NCBI GenBank assembly: GCA_022710185.1
Contig: JAKLHK010000002.1
Location: forward strand, 62,001 to 126,000
Length of the DNA: 64,000 nt
Direction of reading: 5' to 3'
From: Bacteroidota bacterium
Lineage (GTDB): Bacteria > Bacteroidota > Bacteroidia > Bacteroidales > JAGNHN01
The position numbers and the translations under genes are program-made. Positions 52,720 through 63,181 of this stretch are shown in pieces (the first letter of the stretch is position 1; every line of letters begins with the position of its first letter). The notes beneath the pieces are model-generated. The model was given only the letters and a program-made list of their open reading frames with translations. It was not told where the DNA came from and searched no databases.

Positions 52720-54219
52720 TCACCATGAGGACAATGTCAGACCAACGGAGAACGGATAGAGCTCGGGGCCTTCATCCTCCTTGAAGAGGGGGAGGAAGGA
52801 ATAGTTGGCAAAGAGGTTGACCACACCCCAGCCGAGTCGCACGGTGCCTTCGGCCTTGAGGGGGTTGAGGTGGAAATCGTCGCGCACCTTGTTCTTCTGC
52901 GTGCCTCCGTCTTCCCAAACCATTTTGGTATGCGAGCCGATACGCAGCCCCCCGATGACCCCTGCGGAGAGGTGGAAGCTGCTGGCCTTGGCATGGCGGT
53001 TGGTCTGGTACTCGAGGATGAGCGGTACCCTCAGGTAGTTCACCACCAGTTTGCTTTTGGAATAGTTGCGCTCTTCTCCTTCTTCCTCCGGGATCAGGGC
53101 GATGGTTTCCTCTTGTCCGCTCAGCCTGACGTTGTTATCGAAGCGGTAGTTGGTGTACTCCAGCCCGACCCCGGTGATGAGGCCAACATGCTGGCGAATG
53201 AGGTTGAAGTTTTGTTCAAAGAAGTTGATGCCCACATGGATGGACTTCTCCAGCCTGAGGTCGAGGAAGTCGTAGGCCGGGGGAAGGTCCATTTCATTAT
53301 CGGCGTTGAGGTAGCCGTTCACGCCCAGGTCGAAGCCGCCCCAGTGGCCGTCAAATTTCTCCCGGCTTTTACGAACGAACTCCACGTTACCGTCCTCGTC
53401 GACCTCCAGGCGGTTTCCTCCCACGCTGACGATAGTAGTATCCCCGTCGATCACCTTCACCACAATCTCGCCCACCTTGACCACGGTGGAATCACCACGG
53501 CCTTCCGATATCACCTTCACCCCTTCGGGGATGGTGACATGCCCGGCGGACCCCTTGCTGTTGATATTCTTAACCCTGGGCTCCCCCTTGAATTTGATGT
53601 CGGAGACCCCGCTCATGTCCGCGTTCACTTCTTCGGTGATATTGACATAGGCCGAAGAGGCTCCGGAGGTTTTTATGGTGGCCTGGGGGGAGACGAGATC
53701 CCCAGCCTTGAGGTCTGCGGCGCCGGAAACGCTGGCGGTCATGGCCCCTGCCGTTCCTTCCAGTTCGAGGGTAGATGCCCCGCTGAGCTCGAGTTCCAGC
53801 TGGGTCACCTCCAGTACGAGGTCGATGTCGCTGGCGCCGGAGCCTTCGATGCGCAGGCGTTCACTGCGGATAGGGCCTTCTCCGTTCACCTCGGTGGCCC
53901 CGCTGGCTACCAGTCCCTTCAGTCTTTCGGCGGTGACCCGGACGTCCAATTTGCTGGCTCCCCGCATCTTGGCTGCGCTGATGGTCAGCACTTCATCCTT
54001 AACGGTGGTGCGTACTGCTTCCTGGAATTCTGCCTCGGTTTCTACCACGACTTTCTGCTGGGGTCCCTGGGAGAGGACGATTTCCACTGTGCCTTCCACC
54101 ACCACGGTCGTGAATAGGGGGAGTTGACGTTCCTGGGCAATGACGCCTGTGTTAGTATTCTGGGCTTGAAGGGGGACGAGACCTGTGAGGAGGAGCGCGC
54201 CCATGATCATCTTTTTCAT
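52720..54219 (-). CDS. GIN-domain (DUF2807) protein fused to an outer-membrane barrel
   Basis: The product has 499 residues from ATG 54219 (MKKMIMGALLLTGLVPLQAQ), a signal peptide. Residues about 30-240 are DUF2807/GIN repeats: TVVVEGTVEIVLSQGPQQKV, then strand repeats with GSGASDIDLV, LSGASTLELEG and SGVSDIKFKG. Residues about 310-499 look like a PorT-like barrel (FDLGVNGYLNADNEM, HVGLITGVGLEYTNYRF, ending PFSVGLTLSSW). Combining both in one chain is less common. It is the last gene of the sigma/anti-sigma operon, so it is probably its target or sensor, in the outer membrane. Confidence 0.85.
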   Translation of the reverse strand: MKKMIMGALLLTGLVPLQAQNTNTGVIAQERQLPLFTTVVVEGTVEIVLSQGPQQKVVVETEAEFQEAVRTTVKDEVLTISAAKMRGASKLDVRVTAERLKGLVASGATEVNGEGPIRSERLRIEGSGASDIDLVLEVTQLELELSGASTLELEGTAGAMTASVSGAADLKAGDLVSPQATIKTSGASSAYVNITEEVNADMSGVSDIKFKGEPRVKNINSKGSAGHVTIPEGVKVISEGRGDSTVVKVGEIVVKVIDGDTTIVSVGGNRLEVDEDGNVEFVRKSREKFDGHWGGFDLGVNGYLNADNEMDLPPAYDFLDLRLEKSIHVGINFFEQNFNLIRQHVGLITGVGLEYTNYRFDNNVRLSGQEETIALIPEEEGEERNYSKSKLVVNYLRVPLILEYQTNRHAKASSFHLSAGVIGGLRIGSHTKMVWEDGGTQKNKVRDDFHLNPLKAEGTVRLGWGVVNLFANYSFLPLFKEDEGPELYPFSVGLTLSSW

Positions 54220-54336
54220 ATACTGAGGGTTTTGAGTTTTGGATTGATAAACGTAGGACGGTGAGGCCATGCGTTTTGTTACAGGTTGAGGGCAGATTTT
54301 GGGGAATGACAACCTGAGGGGATAGGCTGAAGGGCC

Positions 54337-55476
54337 TCAGTTGAGCCTGCGCCGGCGCTCCAATGCAAAGTTCCCGGTGCTGAGGGAGTAGGCCACAATG
54401 CGGCCGTCCTCATCGGTATCGCGGTTCAGGGCGATGGCGTTGTTGGTGAGCAGGTTGATAGCGCTCACCCCGGCATCGGCTACGCGCCAGAGGGCTGCGC
54501 TGCCGTTGCCCGGTACCGGCAGGGGGGCCGTCTTCTCCCTGTTCCTTCCCTTCAGCCATTCTCCAAGGCGTCCTGTGTTCCACACCCTGGGATCCCCGCT
54601 TTGGGCGGCAAGGATGGGATCGTCGGAAACCCAGGCCATCCCGGGGCTGCCATAGTACTGCTGCATGGCAAAGGGGCCATGGTCGGCGGCCACTTCGGCC
54701 CTGAGCATGTCGGATTGCATAGTGAGGGAGGCCAGAAGCGGCACAGGAAGAGGCCGTGGTTCCTGGCTCTCAGCGTGTTCAGGGCGCGAAGCCCCGTTTC
54801 CCCTGCTCCGTGACATGGCGGGCGGGGTGGGCGTGACGGACGAAGGCTGTGACGCCGTTGTGGAGGAGGGTTCGCTCAGGGTTTCCATAGGAGTGGACTC
54901 CGCAGGAGATGTGGAGGCTGGTCTGTCCGACCCGCTTGACATGGCGACCTGATTGGTGGATGGTCCGTCGTTCATCTTCCTGATGCCGAAGAATGCCCAG
55001 CCCGATATCAGCAACAGCAGGGCCACCGCAGCTACGCGAAGCCACAGCCTTGCGGGGGCGGCTAACAGGGGGACCGGCTTTTTCAGCGTGGCCAGGGAAG
55101 GATAGGTCACCCCCAGATCAGGGCTTAGCCGGGTCCTGAGATAGGCCTGGTACTCGGATTGAAGGGCGGGATAAGCCTCCAGCATGCCGCGGACCTGTTC
55201 CTCCTGGAGCGCATCGAGGGTCCCGTCGGCTGCGGAGGCGAAGAGGGGGCCATATTCCGATTCCAGGGGGAGGTCCTGACGGTAGAGGTCCTCCAGGCCA
55301 GGATACTGCACCTCTTCAACCACCAGCCTGACCTCCAGACTCTCGAGGGCTTCTTCGAGCAGGCCGGGGTGGGCGGACAGGAAGGTCTCCATCCCGGGCA
55401 GCAGCCCGGGTTCCAGGCTGCCTTCGAGGTAATCGAGCAGGAAGCGCTCGTAATTATGTATATTGATGCTTCCCAT
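54337..55476 (-). CDS. Membrane anti-sigma factor-like protein
   Basis: The product has 379 residues. The N-terminal 120 are cytoplasmic and helical (NYERFLLDYLEGSLEPGLLP), the sigma-binding part. One membrane segment (LWLRVAAVALLLLISGWAFF) lies at about 143-162. A Ser/Thr/Pro-rich periplasmic stretch (SSTTASQPSSVTPTPP) at about 200-220 leads to a C-terminal domain of unknown family. The gene starts 3 bp after the sigma factor stop. It is thus the likely anti-sigma partner, although it lacks a recognisable zinc anti-sigma motif. Confidence 0.8.
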   Translation of the reverse strand: MGSINIHNYERFLLDYLEGSLEPGLLPGMETFLSAHPGLLEEALESLEVRLVVEEVQYPGLEDLYRQDLPLESEYGPLFASAADGTLDALQEEQVRGMLEAYPALQSEYQAYLRTRLSPDLGVTYPSLATLKKPVPLLAAPARLWLRVAAVALLLLISGWAFFGIRKMNDGPSTNQVAMSSGSDRPASTSPAESTPMETLSEPSSTTASQPSSVTPTPPAMSRSRGNGASRPEHAESQEPRPLPVPLLASLTMQSDMLRAEVAADHGPFAMQQYYGSPGMAWVSDDPILAAQSGDPRVWNTGRLGEWLKGRNREKTAPLPVPGNGSAALWRVADAGVSAINLLTNNAIALNRDTDEDGRIVAYSLSTGNFALERRRRLN

Positions 55477-55479
55477 GAT

Positions 55480-55965
55480 TCAGATGACACGGTCGAGACT
55501 GACAATATATTTCTTCAGCGCGTTGCGGGCCCGGAAGATGTACACCTTCACCTGGCTTTCGTTCAGGCCGGTGATCTCTCCGATCTCCTGATAGGAATAC
55601 CCTTCATAGTCCCTGAGCATGAGCACCGAGCGCTGTATTTCCGGAAGGCGTGCCACGGCCTCGTCGAGCACCTCCTTCAGGTCGGGGCTGCCCTGCTCCA
55701 CCGAATTCAGGTTAAGGTGCCCTTCTTCGAGGGAGGTACTGCGCTGTTCTCTGCGGATGGTGTCGATCATGGTATGGTACGCAGTGGTGAAGAGGTATGA
55801 CCTGGCTTTTTCTTCGCTGATGTCGTTCACCCGTTCCCACATCTTCGCAAAGGATTCCTGCACCACATCCTGCGCCCTGTCCTCATCCCTTATATTCTTG
55901 AGGATGAAGCGGTATACCGGGTTGGCATAGCGCTCAACGCAAGCGTTGTACTCCCTTACGGTCAT
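55480..55965 (-). CDS. ECF-type RNA polymerase sigma factor
   Basis: The product has 161 residues. Region 2 is RYANPVYRFILKNIRDEDRA, followed by QDVVQESFAKMWERV and ARSYLFTTAYHTMIDTIRRE. Region 4 is EIQRSVLMLRDYEGYSYQEI, followed by GEITGLNESQVKVYIFRARN, a helix-turn-helix for the -35 element. It heads sigma-anti-sigma-GIN barrel, an extracytoplasmic stress layout. The target genes are not visible in the window. Confidence 0.95.
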   Translation of the reverse strand: MTVREYNACVERYANPVYRFILKNIRDEDRAQDVVQESFAKMWERVNDISEEKARSYLFTTAYHTMIDTIRREQRSTSLEEGHLNLNSVEQGSPDLKEVLDEAVARLPEIQRSVLMLRDYEGYSYQEIGEITGLNESQVKVYIFRARNALKKYIVSLDRVI

Positions 55966-56038
55966 ATTGTCCTGTGATCATGCTGCCACGTATAGGACGC
56001 AGCAGGCAGGCGGAATGTTACAGCACTAAGGTAGGAAC

Positions 56039-57826
56039 TTAGTCCATTTTCAGTACGGCGAGGAAAGCGGTCTGTGGAATCTCTACGTTGCCCACCTGGC
56101 GCATCCGCTTTTTGCCCTTTTTCTGCTTTTCGAGCAGCTTGCGTTTGCGGGTGATGTCGCCCCCATAGCATTTGGCGGTCACGTCTTTACGGAGGGCTTT
56201 CACCGTTTCGCGGGAGATGATCTTGGATCCGATAGCACCCTGGATGGCCACGTCGTACTGCTGACGGGGAATGAGGTCCTTGAGCTTGGAGCACATGCGC
56301 CTTCCGAAGTCGTAGGCATTGTCGCGATGAATGAGGGTGGAAAGGGCATCCACCATTTCCCCGTTGATCAGGATATCGAGGCGGACCAGGCTGGCTTCCT
56401 TGAAGCCGGTCACATGATAATCGAAGCTGGCGTAGCCGCGAGATATGCTCTTCAGCTTGTCGTAGAAATCGAAGACGATCTCGCTGAGCGGCATATCGAA
56501 GGTCACCTCCACGCGGTCGGAAGTGAGGTACACCTGGTTCTTGAGGGTCCCGCGCTTGTCGATACAGAGCTTCATCACTGCGCCGATGAACTCGGACTTG
56601 CTGATGATCTGTGCCGTGATGTAGGGTTCCTCGATATGGTCGATGTAGTTGGGGGCCGGCAATCCGCTGGGGTTGTGCACCTCGATCAGCTCGTCCTTGG
56701 TGGTCAGCACCTTATAGCTCACGTTGGGCACGGTGGTGATCACATCCATGTCGAACTCCCGGTCGAGGCGTTCCTGTACGATCTCCATATGGAGCAGGCC
56801 GAGGAAGCCGCAGCGGAAGCCGAATCCCAGGGCGGCGCTGGATTCGGGTTCCCAGCTGAGGGAGGCATCGTTGAGCTGGAGTTTTTCCATGGAGGATCGC
56901 AGCTCTTCGTAATCGTCGGCATCCACGGGGTATATCCCTGCGAATACCATGGGTTTCACGTTCTGGAAACCTTCGATGGCCACATCGCAGGGGCGTTCGC
57001 GGTGGGTTATGGTATCGCCCACCTTCACTTCACGGCTTTCCTTGATGCCGCTGATGATGTAGCCCACCTCCCCGGCGCTCATGCTGTCGCGGGGCAGCTG
57101 CTTCAGTCGCAATACACCGATCTCATCCGCATCGTATTCCTTTCCGGTATTGAAGAACTTCACCTTGTCGCCTTTGCGGAGGGTACCGTTGAGGATCTTG
57201 AAATAGGCGATGATGCCGCGGAAGGAGTTGAATACGGAGTCGAAGATGAGTGCCTGCAGCGGGGCCTCGGTATCGCCCTTGGGAGGGGGGACCTTGCGCA
57301 CCACGGCTTCCAGGATGGCCTCTACGCCGTAGCCCGTCTTTCCGCTGGCTGGAAGGATGTCTTCCATCGCGCAGCCCAGCAGGTCGATAATCTGCTCGGC
57401 CACCTCTTCGGGCATGGCATTGTCGAGGTCCATCTTGTTAAGCACGGGGATGATCTCCAGGTCGTGCTCCAGGGCGAGGTAGAGGTTGGATATGGTTTGC
57501 GCCTGGATGCCCTGAGTGGCGTCGATCACCAGGAGGGCGCCTTCGCAGGCGGCGATGGAGCGCGACACTTCGTAGCTGAAGTCGACGTGCCCAGGGGTAT
57601 CAATGAGGTTGAGAATGTACTTTTCGCCTTCGAAGGCATATTCCATCTGGATGGCGTGGCTCTTGATGGTGATGCCCCTTTCCCTTTCCAGGTCCATGCT
57701 GTCCAGCACCTGATCCCGCTGTTCCCGCTCGGAGAGGGTACCGGTCACTTCCAGCAGACGGTCGGCCAGGGTACTCTTACCGTGATCGATATGGGCGATG
57801 ATACAGAAATTGCGGATGTTCTTCAT
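56039..57826 (-). CDS. lepA: Elongation factor 4 (LepA)
   Basis: LepA is a translational GTPase acting on stalled or stressed ribosomes and in 30S biogenesis. Start 57826 gives 595 residues, the normal length, beginning [21 protein letters not shown] longer frame to 58003 is not conserved. The GTPase motifs are [35 protein letters not shown] and NKMDLDNA. The C-terminal LepA domain ends ERK-type [19 protein letters not shown], the basic tail typical of LepA. It diverges from the PNP gene. Confidence 0.98.
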   Translation of the reverse strand: MKNIRNFCIIAHIDHGKSTLADRLLEVTGTLSEREQRDQVLDSMDLERERGITIKSHAIQMEYAFEGEKYILNLIDTPGHVDFSYEVSRSIAACEGALLVIDATQGIQAQTISNLYLALEHDLEIIPVLNKMDLDNAMPEEVAEQIIDLLGCAMEDILPASGKTGYGVEAILEAVVRKVPPPKGDTEAPLQALIFDSVFNSFRGIIAYFKILNGTLRKGDKVKFFNTGKEYDADEIGVLRLKQLPRDSMSAGEVGYIISGIKESREVKVGDTITHRERPCDVAIEGFQNVKPMVFAGIYPVDADDYEELRSSMEKLQLNDASLSWEPESSAALGFGFRCGFLGLLHMEIVQERLDREFDMDVITTVPNVSYKVLTTKDELIEVHNPSGLPAPNYIDHIEEPYITAQIISKSEFIGAVMKLCIDKRGTLKNQVYLTSDRVEVTFDMPLSEIVFDFYDKLKSISRGYASFDYHVTGFKEASLVRLDILINGEMVDALSTLIHRDNAYDFGRRMCSKLKDLIPRQQYDVAIQGAIGSKIISRETVKALRKDVTAKCYGGDITRKRKLLEKQKKGKKRMRQVGNVEIPQTAFLAVLKMD

Positions 57827-57970
57827 TCGCTGAAAATTCGGCTGCAAAGGTAGCAAAAACCACGGCCCCGTGGGAGGGGGAATTCTGATGCTTCCCGTGC
57901 CTGCGTCTTCCAGGAAGGAAACAGCAGGGCGCCACCTCCAATTTGGTGTGAAAGGCAAGGGAAGCTGTCG

Positions 57971-57978
57971 TATTTTTG
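57971..57978 (+). promoter_or_regulatory. -7 element TATTTTTG before the PNP gene
   Basis: TATTTTTG fits TAnnTTTG, 18 bp before ATG 57997. A TTTG at 57942-57945 could be the -33 box with a slightly long 25-bp spacer. Confidence 0.55.
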
Positions 57979-57996
57979 GCCTTCCATCTTCAGCAA

Positions 57997-58836
57997 ATGA
58001 CATCCACCAACAACCCCCAGTCAGCGCTGATCACAGCAGCGGCGGATTACCTCAGGTCGGGAGGCGTGGGTGAGGTGAGGGCAGGCATCATCCTGGGTTC
58101 CGGCCTGGGCGGGCTGGCAGATCACATCGACCTATTGCAGGCCTTCGATTACGCTGACATTCCGGGCTTCCCGGTGTCCACCGTAGAATTCCACCAGGGC
58201 CGGCTCATTTATGGCCGGGTGGGCGGCACCCCGGTGCTGGCCATGCAGGGGCGTTTTCATCACTACGAAGGGTACAGCCTGCAGGAGGTTACCTTTCCCG
58301 TGCGGGTGATGCGGATGCTGGGCGCTGACGTCCTGCTCATCTCCAACGCCTGCGGCATGCTCAATCCCGGCTTCCGAAAGGGCGGGCTGATGCTGCTCGA
58401 AGATCACATCAACCTGATTCCCGGCTCACCCCTTACGGGGCCCAATATGGAGGAACTGGGTCCCCGCTACCCCGACATGAGCCGTCCGTACAGCCCCCGT
58501 CTGGCCGCCCGGATCAGGGAGATGGCCCGTAATGGGGGCATCCCTCTGTTCGAAGGGGTATATGTTGCCGTGCCCGGCCCTCAGTTCGAAACCCGTGCGG
58601 AATACCGCTACCTCCGCAGTCTGGGGGCTGACGTGGTGGGCATGAGTACCGTACCTGAAGTGATCGTAGGGGTGCATATGGGCATGGAGATCGCCGCCAT
58701 TTCGGTGATCACGGACGAATGCGATCCGGACAAGCTGGAGCCCATGGATATCCGTGACATTCTCGAAACTGCGGCCAGGGCGGAGCAGGGGCTCACCCGT
58801 CTGTTCACCTCCCTGCTGCACGACCTCGAAGCATAA
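57997..58836 (+). CDS. Purine nucleoside phosphorylase
   Basis: The enzyme releases purine base and (deoxy)ribose-1-phosphate from inosine and guanosine. The product has 279 residues from ATG 57997 ([20 protein letters not shown]). It is of the trimeric PNP type: [14 protein letters not shown] at about 29-42 (phosphate loop), [18 protein letters not shown] at about 88, [20 protein letters not shown] at about 117, and [20 protein letters not shown] followed by VGMSTVPEV near 195. It lies alone and diverges from lepA. A repeat element follows. Confidence 0.95.
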   Translation: MTSTNNPQSALITAAADYLRSGGVGEVRAGIILGSGLGGLADHIDLLQAFDYADIPGFPVSTVEFHQGRLIYGRVGGTPVLAMQGRFHHYEGYSLQEVTFPVRVMRMLGADVLLISNACGMLNPGFRKGGLMLLEDHINLIPGSPLTGPNMEELGPRYPDMSRPYSPRLAARIREMARNGGIPLFEGVYVAVPGPQFETRAEYRYLRSLGADVVGMSTVPEVIVGVHMGMEIAAISVITDECDPDKLEPMDIRDILETAARAEQGLTRLFTSLLHDLEA

Positions 58837-58869
58837 GCTATCGCCCTGCGGGCGGATGAGGTATGATGG

Positions 58870-58900
58870 GCGTATGTACTCATGTTCTCAAGTACTCATT
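58870..58900. repeat. Degenerate GTACTCA repeats
   Basis: ATGTACTCATGTTCTCAAGT and ACTCATTT show the same short-word repetition as other gaps (GTACTCA, about 7-9 bp). The remaining gap 58901-59110 shows no gene; a -7-like TACTTTTA lies near 59083. Confidence 0.5.
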
Positions 58901-59110
58901 TCCGATATTTCTTTACGGCCTTTGATTCCCGTTGCCCTTTCGTTACCTTTTTTCTGGACCGGGTGAGTGTGGGGCTCATGCCTACCGGGGCTGGAGCGCA
59001 TTATACCTTATGAGTTTACCAGTGAAGTATCCTCCTGCCCAGACAACCCGGGATGCCATCGGATTGTCTTGGCTATTCCAGTACTTTTACCCTCAAATTA
59101 ACACTGCTGC

Positions 59111-62100
59111 ATGCGGACCACACTGCGAACGCTCCCGATAACGATCCTTCTGTCCTTGCTTACGATCAACCTTCACTCCCAGGAATGCCACAAGGCTGCC
59201 TGGGCCAAGGGGTTCGGAGGGAATGCTCAATACACCAGCATTTTCGACGGCGACCGTCTGGCCGATGGGCGTTTTGTGGTCCTGGGGAGCTTCGGCAACG
59301 CCCCCCTCAGCCTCGACACCTTCAACTTACCGGCACTGGGGACCTATAATGTTTTTCTCGCTATCCACGATTCCTCGGGCGCCTTTCATGCGGCCGTGGT
59401 CATCGCATGGTGCAGCAGCGGCTATTTGCAGCCCACCGCCCTGGATGCCGGGCTGGATGGCCGCATTCATATTACCGGGTACTGGGAATCATCTTCCGCC
59501 CATCTCAACGGCAACCCGCTCCCATCAAACACCCGCGAGAGGGTTTTCGCCTCCAGCTACAATGCAGACCTGAGCCCGCGCTGGCATCGCGTGAGCGACT
59601 GGATGAGTGCCGACTGCAGGTCGTGGGACGTCAGTGGCGGCCCCGACGGAGGGGTGTACATCGGAGGTTGGTTTGAAGACAACGCCTTCAAGATCGGCGA
59701 CTCAGCGGTTGAAAATGCCGGGGGTTGGAACATGTGGAGCGACGACGCTTACTTCGTAAAGTTCGATTCCACCGGAGCCGTCCGGCTGATGCGAAGCCTG
59801 GGTACCCCTCAGGATGACGGCATCCTCACCATAACCGCATTGGAGGATGGGAACTTCATCATTACAGGGGCCACCTCCCAGTCCACCTCCACCTTCAAAT
59901 TCGACGACCAGACCGGAAGGCCCGGGAGCACCCATTCCTACGGCATGTTCCTGGGCAAATACGACGGCAGTACCGGAAAATGCCTGTGGGGGCATATCGG
60001 GGGCGGCCTCACCTCCTATTCGCGCATCAACGCCCTGGACGCCTGCCGCGGCAACGACCTGGGCATCTTCATCACCGGTCAGATCACCGGTACCGTGAGC
60101 CTGCCGCCTAAGTCCTTCGCGGCCATCGATGGGGACGCTTACCTCGCGCGGGTGGATTCCACGGGCCGTGTGGACTGGCTGGAGGTGATCGGGGGGCAGA
60201 ACAGCAATGAACAGGGCGTGGATTGCAGCTTTCACAACGGCCGGGTATCCGTTGCCGGCAGCCTGTTCAGCAACCAGACCTATGTGGGAAAGTTCCCTCT
60301 GTTCAGCACGCTGAGCTCCATGAGCTTCGACGCCTTCAACGCCATGTACCAGTCCAATGGCACCCTGCTGTGGGCCAGGGGCAACAATTCGGCCTCGTCC
60401 AGCAACTTCTTCCCCTCGGCCGCCCTCATCGACGATGACGGCAACCAATTGTACTGGGGCTCCTTCAAGAGCACCCAGACCTGGTACCCCGTAAGCCTGA
60501 GCAACTCCTTCTCCAACTACCGGCTGTTCCTGGTCCGTTTCGTCCCGTCCTCGCCTGCCGCTCCCTTGAACTTCACCGCCGGTCCGGATATGATTACCTC
60601 ATGTTATGTCCCCATCACCCTTGCCGGATCGGTAAGCCCTTCCAACACCCCTTTCGGCTGGTACCCCGACCTGGGCTTCTCTTCCAACAACGACATCACA
60701 CCCTATGTCTATCCCAAAGAACCCACGGATTATGTGCTGCATGCCCATGCCCAGGGCTGCACCTGGACCGATAGCGTGCACGTAAGCCTCAGCAATTACG
60801 GGGGCCTTCATGTGCAGACTGCATCCGATACCTCTTTCTGCCGCGGCGGCAGCGTAATGATTTCAGGAGCATCAAGCACACCGGGTGTTTCCTATACCTG
60901 GACCCCGGCTTTCTACCTCAGCACAGATACTTCCCAGACGGTCATCGCCAATCCACCCTACCCCGTGGACTATGTGGTTACTGCCAAATTGGGGAACTGC
61001 CAGGCGCGGGATACCATCCGGGTGAGCCCCAACCCTTTGCCCTACATCTATCTCCCAAAACAGGACCTCTATTACAGCTACTGGCGCTTTCATATCTGCG
61101 ACAGCAATATGGTCTCCGTGGATCTGGGCGATCCGGGCAACTCCTATACCGTGACCACTCCGGCCCTGCTTGCGGCGGCCAGTAACAACCTGATCACCCT
61201 CAACGGAATCCAGGGAGGGCTGCTCAAGGTGAGTGCGATCAGCCCCGAAGGCTGCCTGAACAAGGACAGTGTGAACGTCATTCTTCACAACAATATGCAG
61301 GCCCCGGTGATCACAGGAACGCTGCCTGACCGTACGGCCTGCGTGGGCGACAGCCTGCAGTTCCCGGTGAACATCACCAACAGCATCGCCTATCCCTTCC
61401 AGTACAGCTGGTACTGCGGATGGCAAGTGGATTCAGGAAATGGGGGCGGATGGAAAGACATCAGCATCTGGGATAAGCGCTACGACATCTTCAACTACAG
61501 CGTGGGCTACCCCAATTCTACCTATTACACCAACCTTCGTATCCCGGTAGTGGAGCAGGGCATGGACGGATTTCAGTTCCGTTTCTATGTGAATGACTAT
61601 TGTTCTCCCCGGGCCTATTCCGATGAGGGCTCTGTCAGTATAGGGCCCAAGATCACCCAGCATCCACAGAACCTTCAGGTATGCGAGGGATCCAACGGCA
61701 CCCTCTCGGTGAACAGCAGCAGCCCTTCGGTAAGCTATCTGTGGCAAGTATTTCAGAATGGGGCCTGGGATACCCTGGTGAACAATCCCTCGGTGATGTA
61801 TGCCAACGGGCGCTTCCTGTATGTGGTCAATGCCCAGCCCGGTTTCGACAGCACCCTGGTCCGCTGCCGCATCGACGGCTGCAGTCCGCAGGTGTACACC
61901 TACTCCAACAGCGCCAGGATCAGCGTGATCAGCGACCCCCATATCCTTTGGCAGAGCACGGATGACAGCATTTGCGAAGGCGATATCGACAGTTTCATGG
62001 TGGTGTTGAACGAAGGGCCATGGCAATACCAATGGTATTCCAACAACAGCCCCATCACTTACAACACCTCCAGTATGTGCTGTTTCAATACGAACAAGAT

Positions 62101-63175
62101 GAAGTTCACCCCGGTATACCTGTTTCAGAACAATTATACCTATAAGCTGCGCATCACCAACAGCCAGTGCGGGATCGATACCTTCAGCGCCCCGGTGCGT
62201 TTCTATGTCAGTCCGTCGGCTTCTGCCAGCTGGTCCGGCGGCAACCTTAACTTCTGTGAGAACGCCCCGGCCTACCCTCTCAGCGGTGGATCACCTACCG
62301 GGGGGACATACTCCGGGCCCGGGGTGGTTGGGACTACCTTTTATCCAGCCCTCGCCGGAGTAGGGACACATACGATATTCTATGGGTACACCGGGCCCGT
62401 GGGCACCTGCAGCGATTCGGCTGCCCGCACCTTTACGGTTCATCCCCTTCCCTCCGTCGGCTGGCCCGGCGCCGATACCACCCTGTGCCTGAACAATGCG
62501 CAGGCCTTCCTGCTCAGTGGGGCTTCCCCCGCAGGAGGCACCTATTCCGGCCCGGGAGTAAGCCTTGGGGCGTTCAACCCGCTCCTGGCCGGGGCAGGCA
62601 GCCATATCCTCAGCTATACCTACACCCATCCTTCCTCATCCTGCACTGCATCATCAACCGCCCTCTTCATCCTCAAGCCTGACCCTATGGTGAGCTGGGT
62701 GAACGGGGATACTGCTGTATGCCTCAACAGTGGGCCCTTCCCGCTTTCCGGTGCACTTCCGGCCGGAGGAACCTATACCGGAAACTCGGTCAGCGGGGGT
62801 ATTTATGACCCGGCCCTGCACGGCCTGGGGTATGATACGGTTTGGTACCGCTATACCGATCCGCTCACCGGCTGTTCCGATTCCGTATCTGCAGGAATTT
62901 ATGTTGATCCCTGCACCTCAACTTCCGGACAGGATAAGGAAGCCTGGGAGGTCAGCGTGGCTGACCATCAACTCCTGATCAGGGGCCCGGGGAGCCATCT
63001 CAACCCGGCCGTCCTTGTCCTGATGAATCTGGCAGGGCAGCAATTGTCGTCGGCGATCGTCCCTGTCAGTGGCGAGCTCCTGCGTTTGGATGTTTCCAGC
63101 CTATCGCCGGGCATCTATTTCATCAGTATAAAAGACCGGCAGTCGGTCCTGGTTCGTAAGGTCATCATCCCCTAA
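59111..63175 (+). CDS. Large secreted multidomain T9SS protein (1354 residues)
   Basis: A signal peptide at 1-24 ends INLHSQE. Residues about 30-490 form an SBBP-like/delta-60-type propeller, with short repeated phrases such as VYIGGWFEDNAFKIG, GNFIITGAT and GIFITGQITG. Then come Ig/PKD-like modules rich in Cys pairs. Three tandem repeats of about 78 residues at about 1037-1272 share the pattern LSGxxPxGGTYSGPGV followed by AGxGxHxxxYxY. Residues about 1285-1354 are a T9SS type A domain (SSLSPGIYFISIKDRQSVLV). It likely acts as a surface adhesin or scaffold. It converges with the last gene, only 6 bp apart. Confidence 0.9.
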   Translation: MRTTLRTLPITILLSLLTINLHSQECHKAAWAKGFGGNAQYTSIFDGDRLADGRFVVLGSFGNAPLSLDTFNLPALGTYNVFLAIHDSSGAFHAAVVIAWCSSGYLQPTALDAGLDGRIHITGYWESSSAHLNGNPLPSNTRERVFASSYNADLSPRWHRVSDWMSADCRSWDVSGGPDGGVYIGGWFEDNAFKIGDSAVENAGGWNMWSDDAYFVKFDSTGAVRLMRSLGTPQDDGILTITALEDGNFIITGATSQSTSTFKFDDQTGRPGSTHSYGMFLGKYDGSTGKCLWGHIGGGLTSYSRINALDACRGNDLGIFITGQITGTVSLPPKSFAAIDGDAYLARVDSTGRVDWLEVIGGQNSNEQGVDCSFHNGRVSVAGSLFSNQTYVGKFPLFSTLSSMSFDAFNAMYQSNGTLLWARGNNSASSSNFFPSAALIDDDGNQLYWGSFKSTQTWYPVSLSNSFSNYRLFLVRFVPSSPAAPLNFTAGPDMITSCYVPITLAGSVSPSNTPFGWYPDLGFSSNNDITPYVYPKEPTDYVLHAHAQGCTWTDSVHVSLSNYGGLHVQTASDTSFCRGGSVMISGASSTPGVSYTWTPAFYLSTDTSQTVIANPPYPVDYVVTAKLGNCQARDTIRVSPNPLPYIYLPKQDLYYSYWRFHICDSNMVSVDLGDPGNSYTVTTPALLAAASNNLITLNGIQGGLLKVSAISPEGCLNKDSVNVILHNNMQAPVITGTLPDRTACVGDSLQFPVNITNSIAYPFQYSWYCGWQVDSGNGGGWKDISIWDKRYDIFNYSVGYPNSTYYTNLRIPVVEQGMDGFQFRFYVNDYCSPRAYSDEGSVSIGPKITQHPQNLQVCEGSNGTLSVNSSSPSVSYLWQVFQNGAWDTLVNNPSVMYANGRFLYVVNAQPGFDSTLVRCRIDGCSPQVYTYSNSARISVISDPHILWQSTDDSICEGDIDSFMVVLNEGPWQYQWYSNNSPITYNTSSMCCFNTNKMKFTPVYLFQNNYTYKLRITNSQCGIDTFSAPVRFYVSPSASASWSGGNLNFCENAPAYPLSGGSPTGGTYSGPGVVGTTFYPALAGVGTHTIFYGYTGPVGTCSDSAARTFTVHPLPSVGWPGADTTLCLNNAQAFLLSGASPAGGTYSGPGVSLGAFNPLLAGAGSHILSYTYTHPSSSCTASSTALFILKPDPMVSWVNGDTAVCLNSGPFPLSGALPAGGTYTGNSVSGGIYDPALHGLGYDTVWYRYTDPLTGCSDSVSAGIYVDPCTSTSGQDKEAWEVSVADHQLLIRGPGSHLNPAVLVLMNLAGQQLSSAIVPVSGELLRLDVSSLSPGIYFISIKDRQSVLVRKVIIP

Positions 63176-63181
63176 GGTACC

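Noticed and set aside
52870..54117. 415-residue plus-strand frame
   Set aside because: It is a shadow of the GIN-barrel gene; the real gene has signal peptide, repeats and terminator.
56327..57853. 508-residue plus-strand frame
   Set aside because: It is antisense to lepA, which is complete and conserved over the same span.
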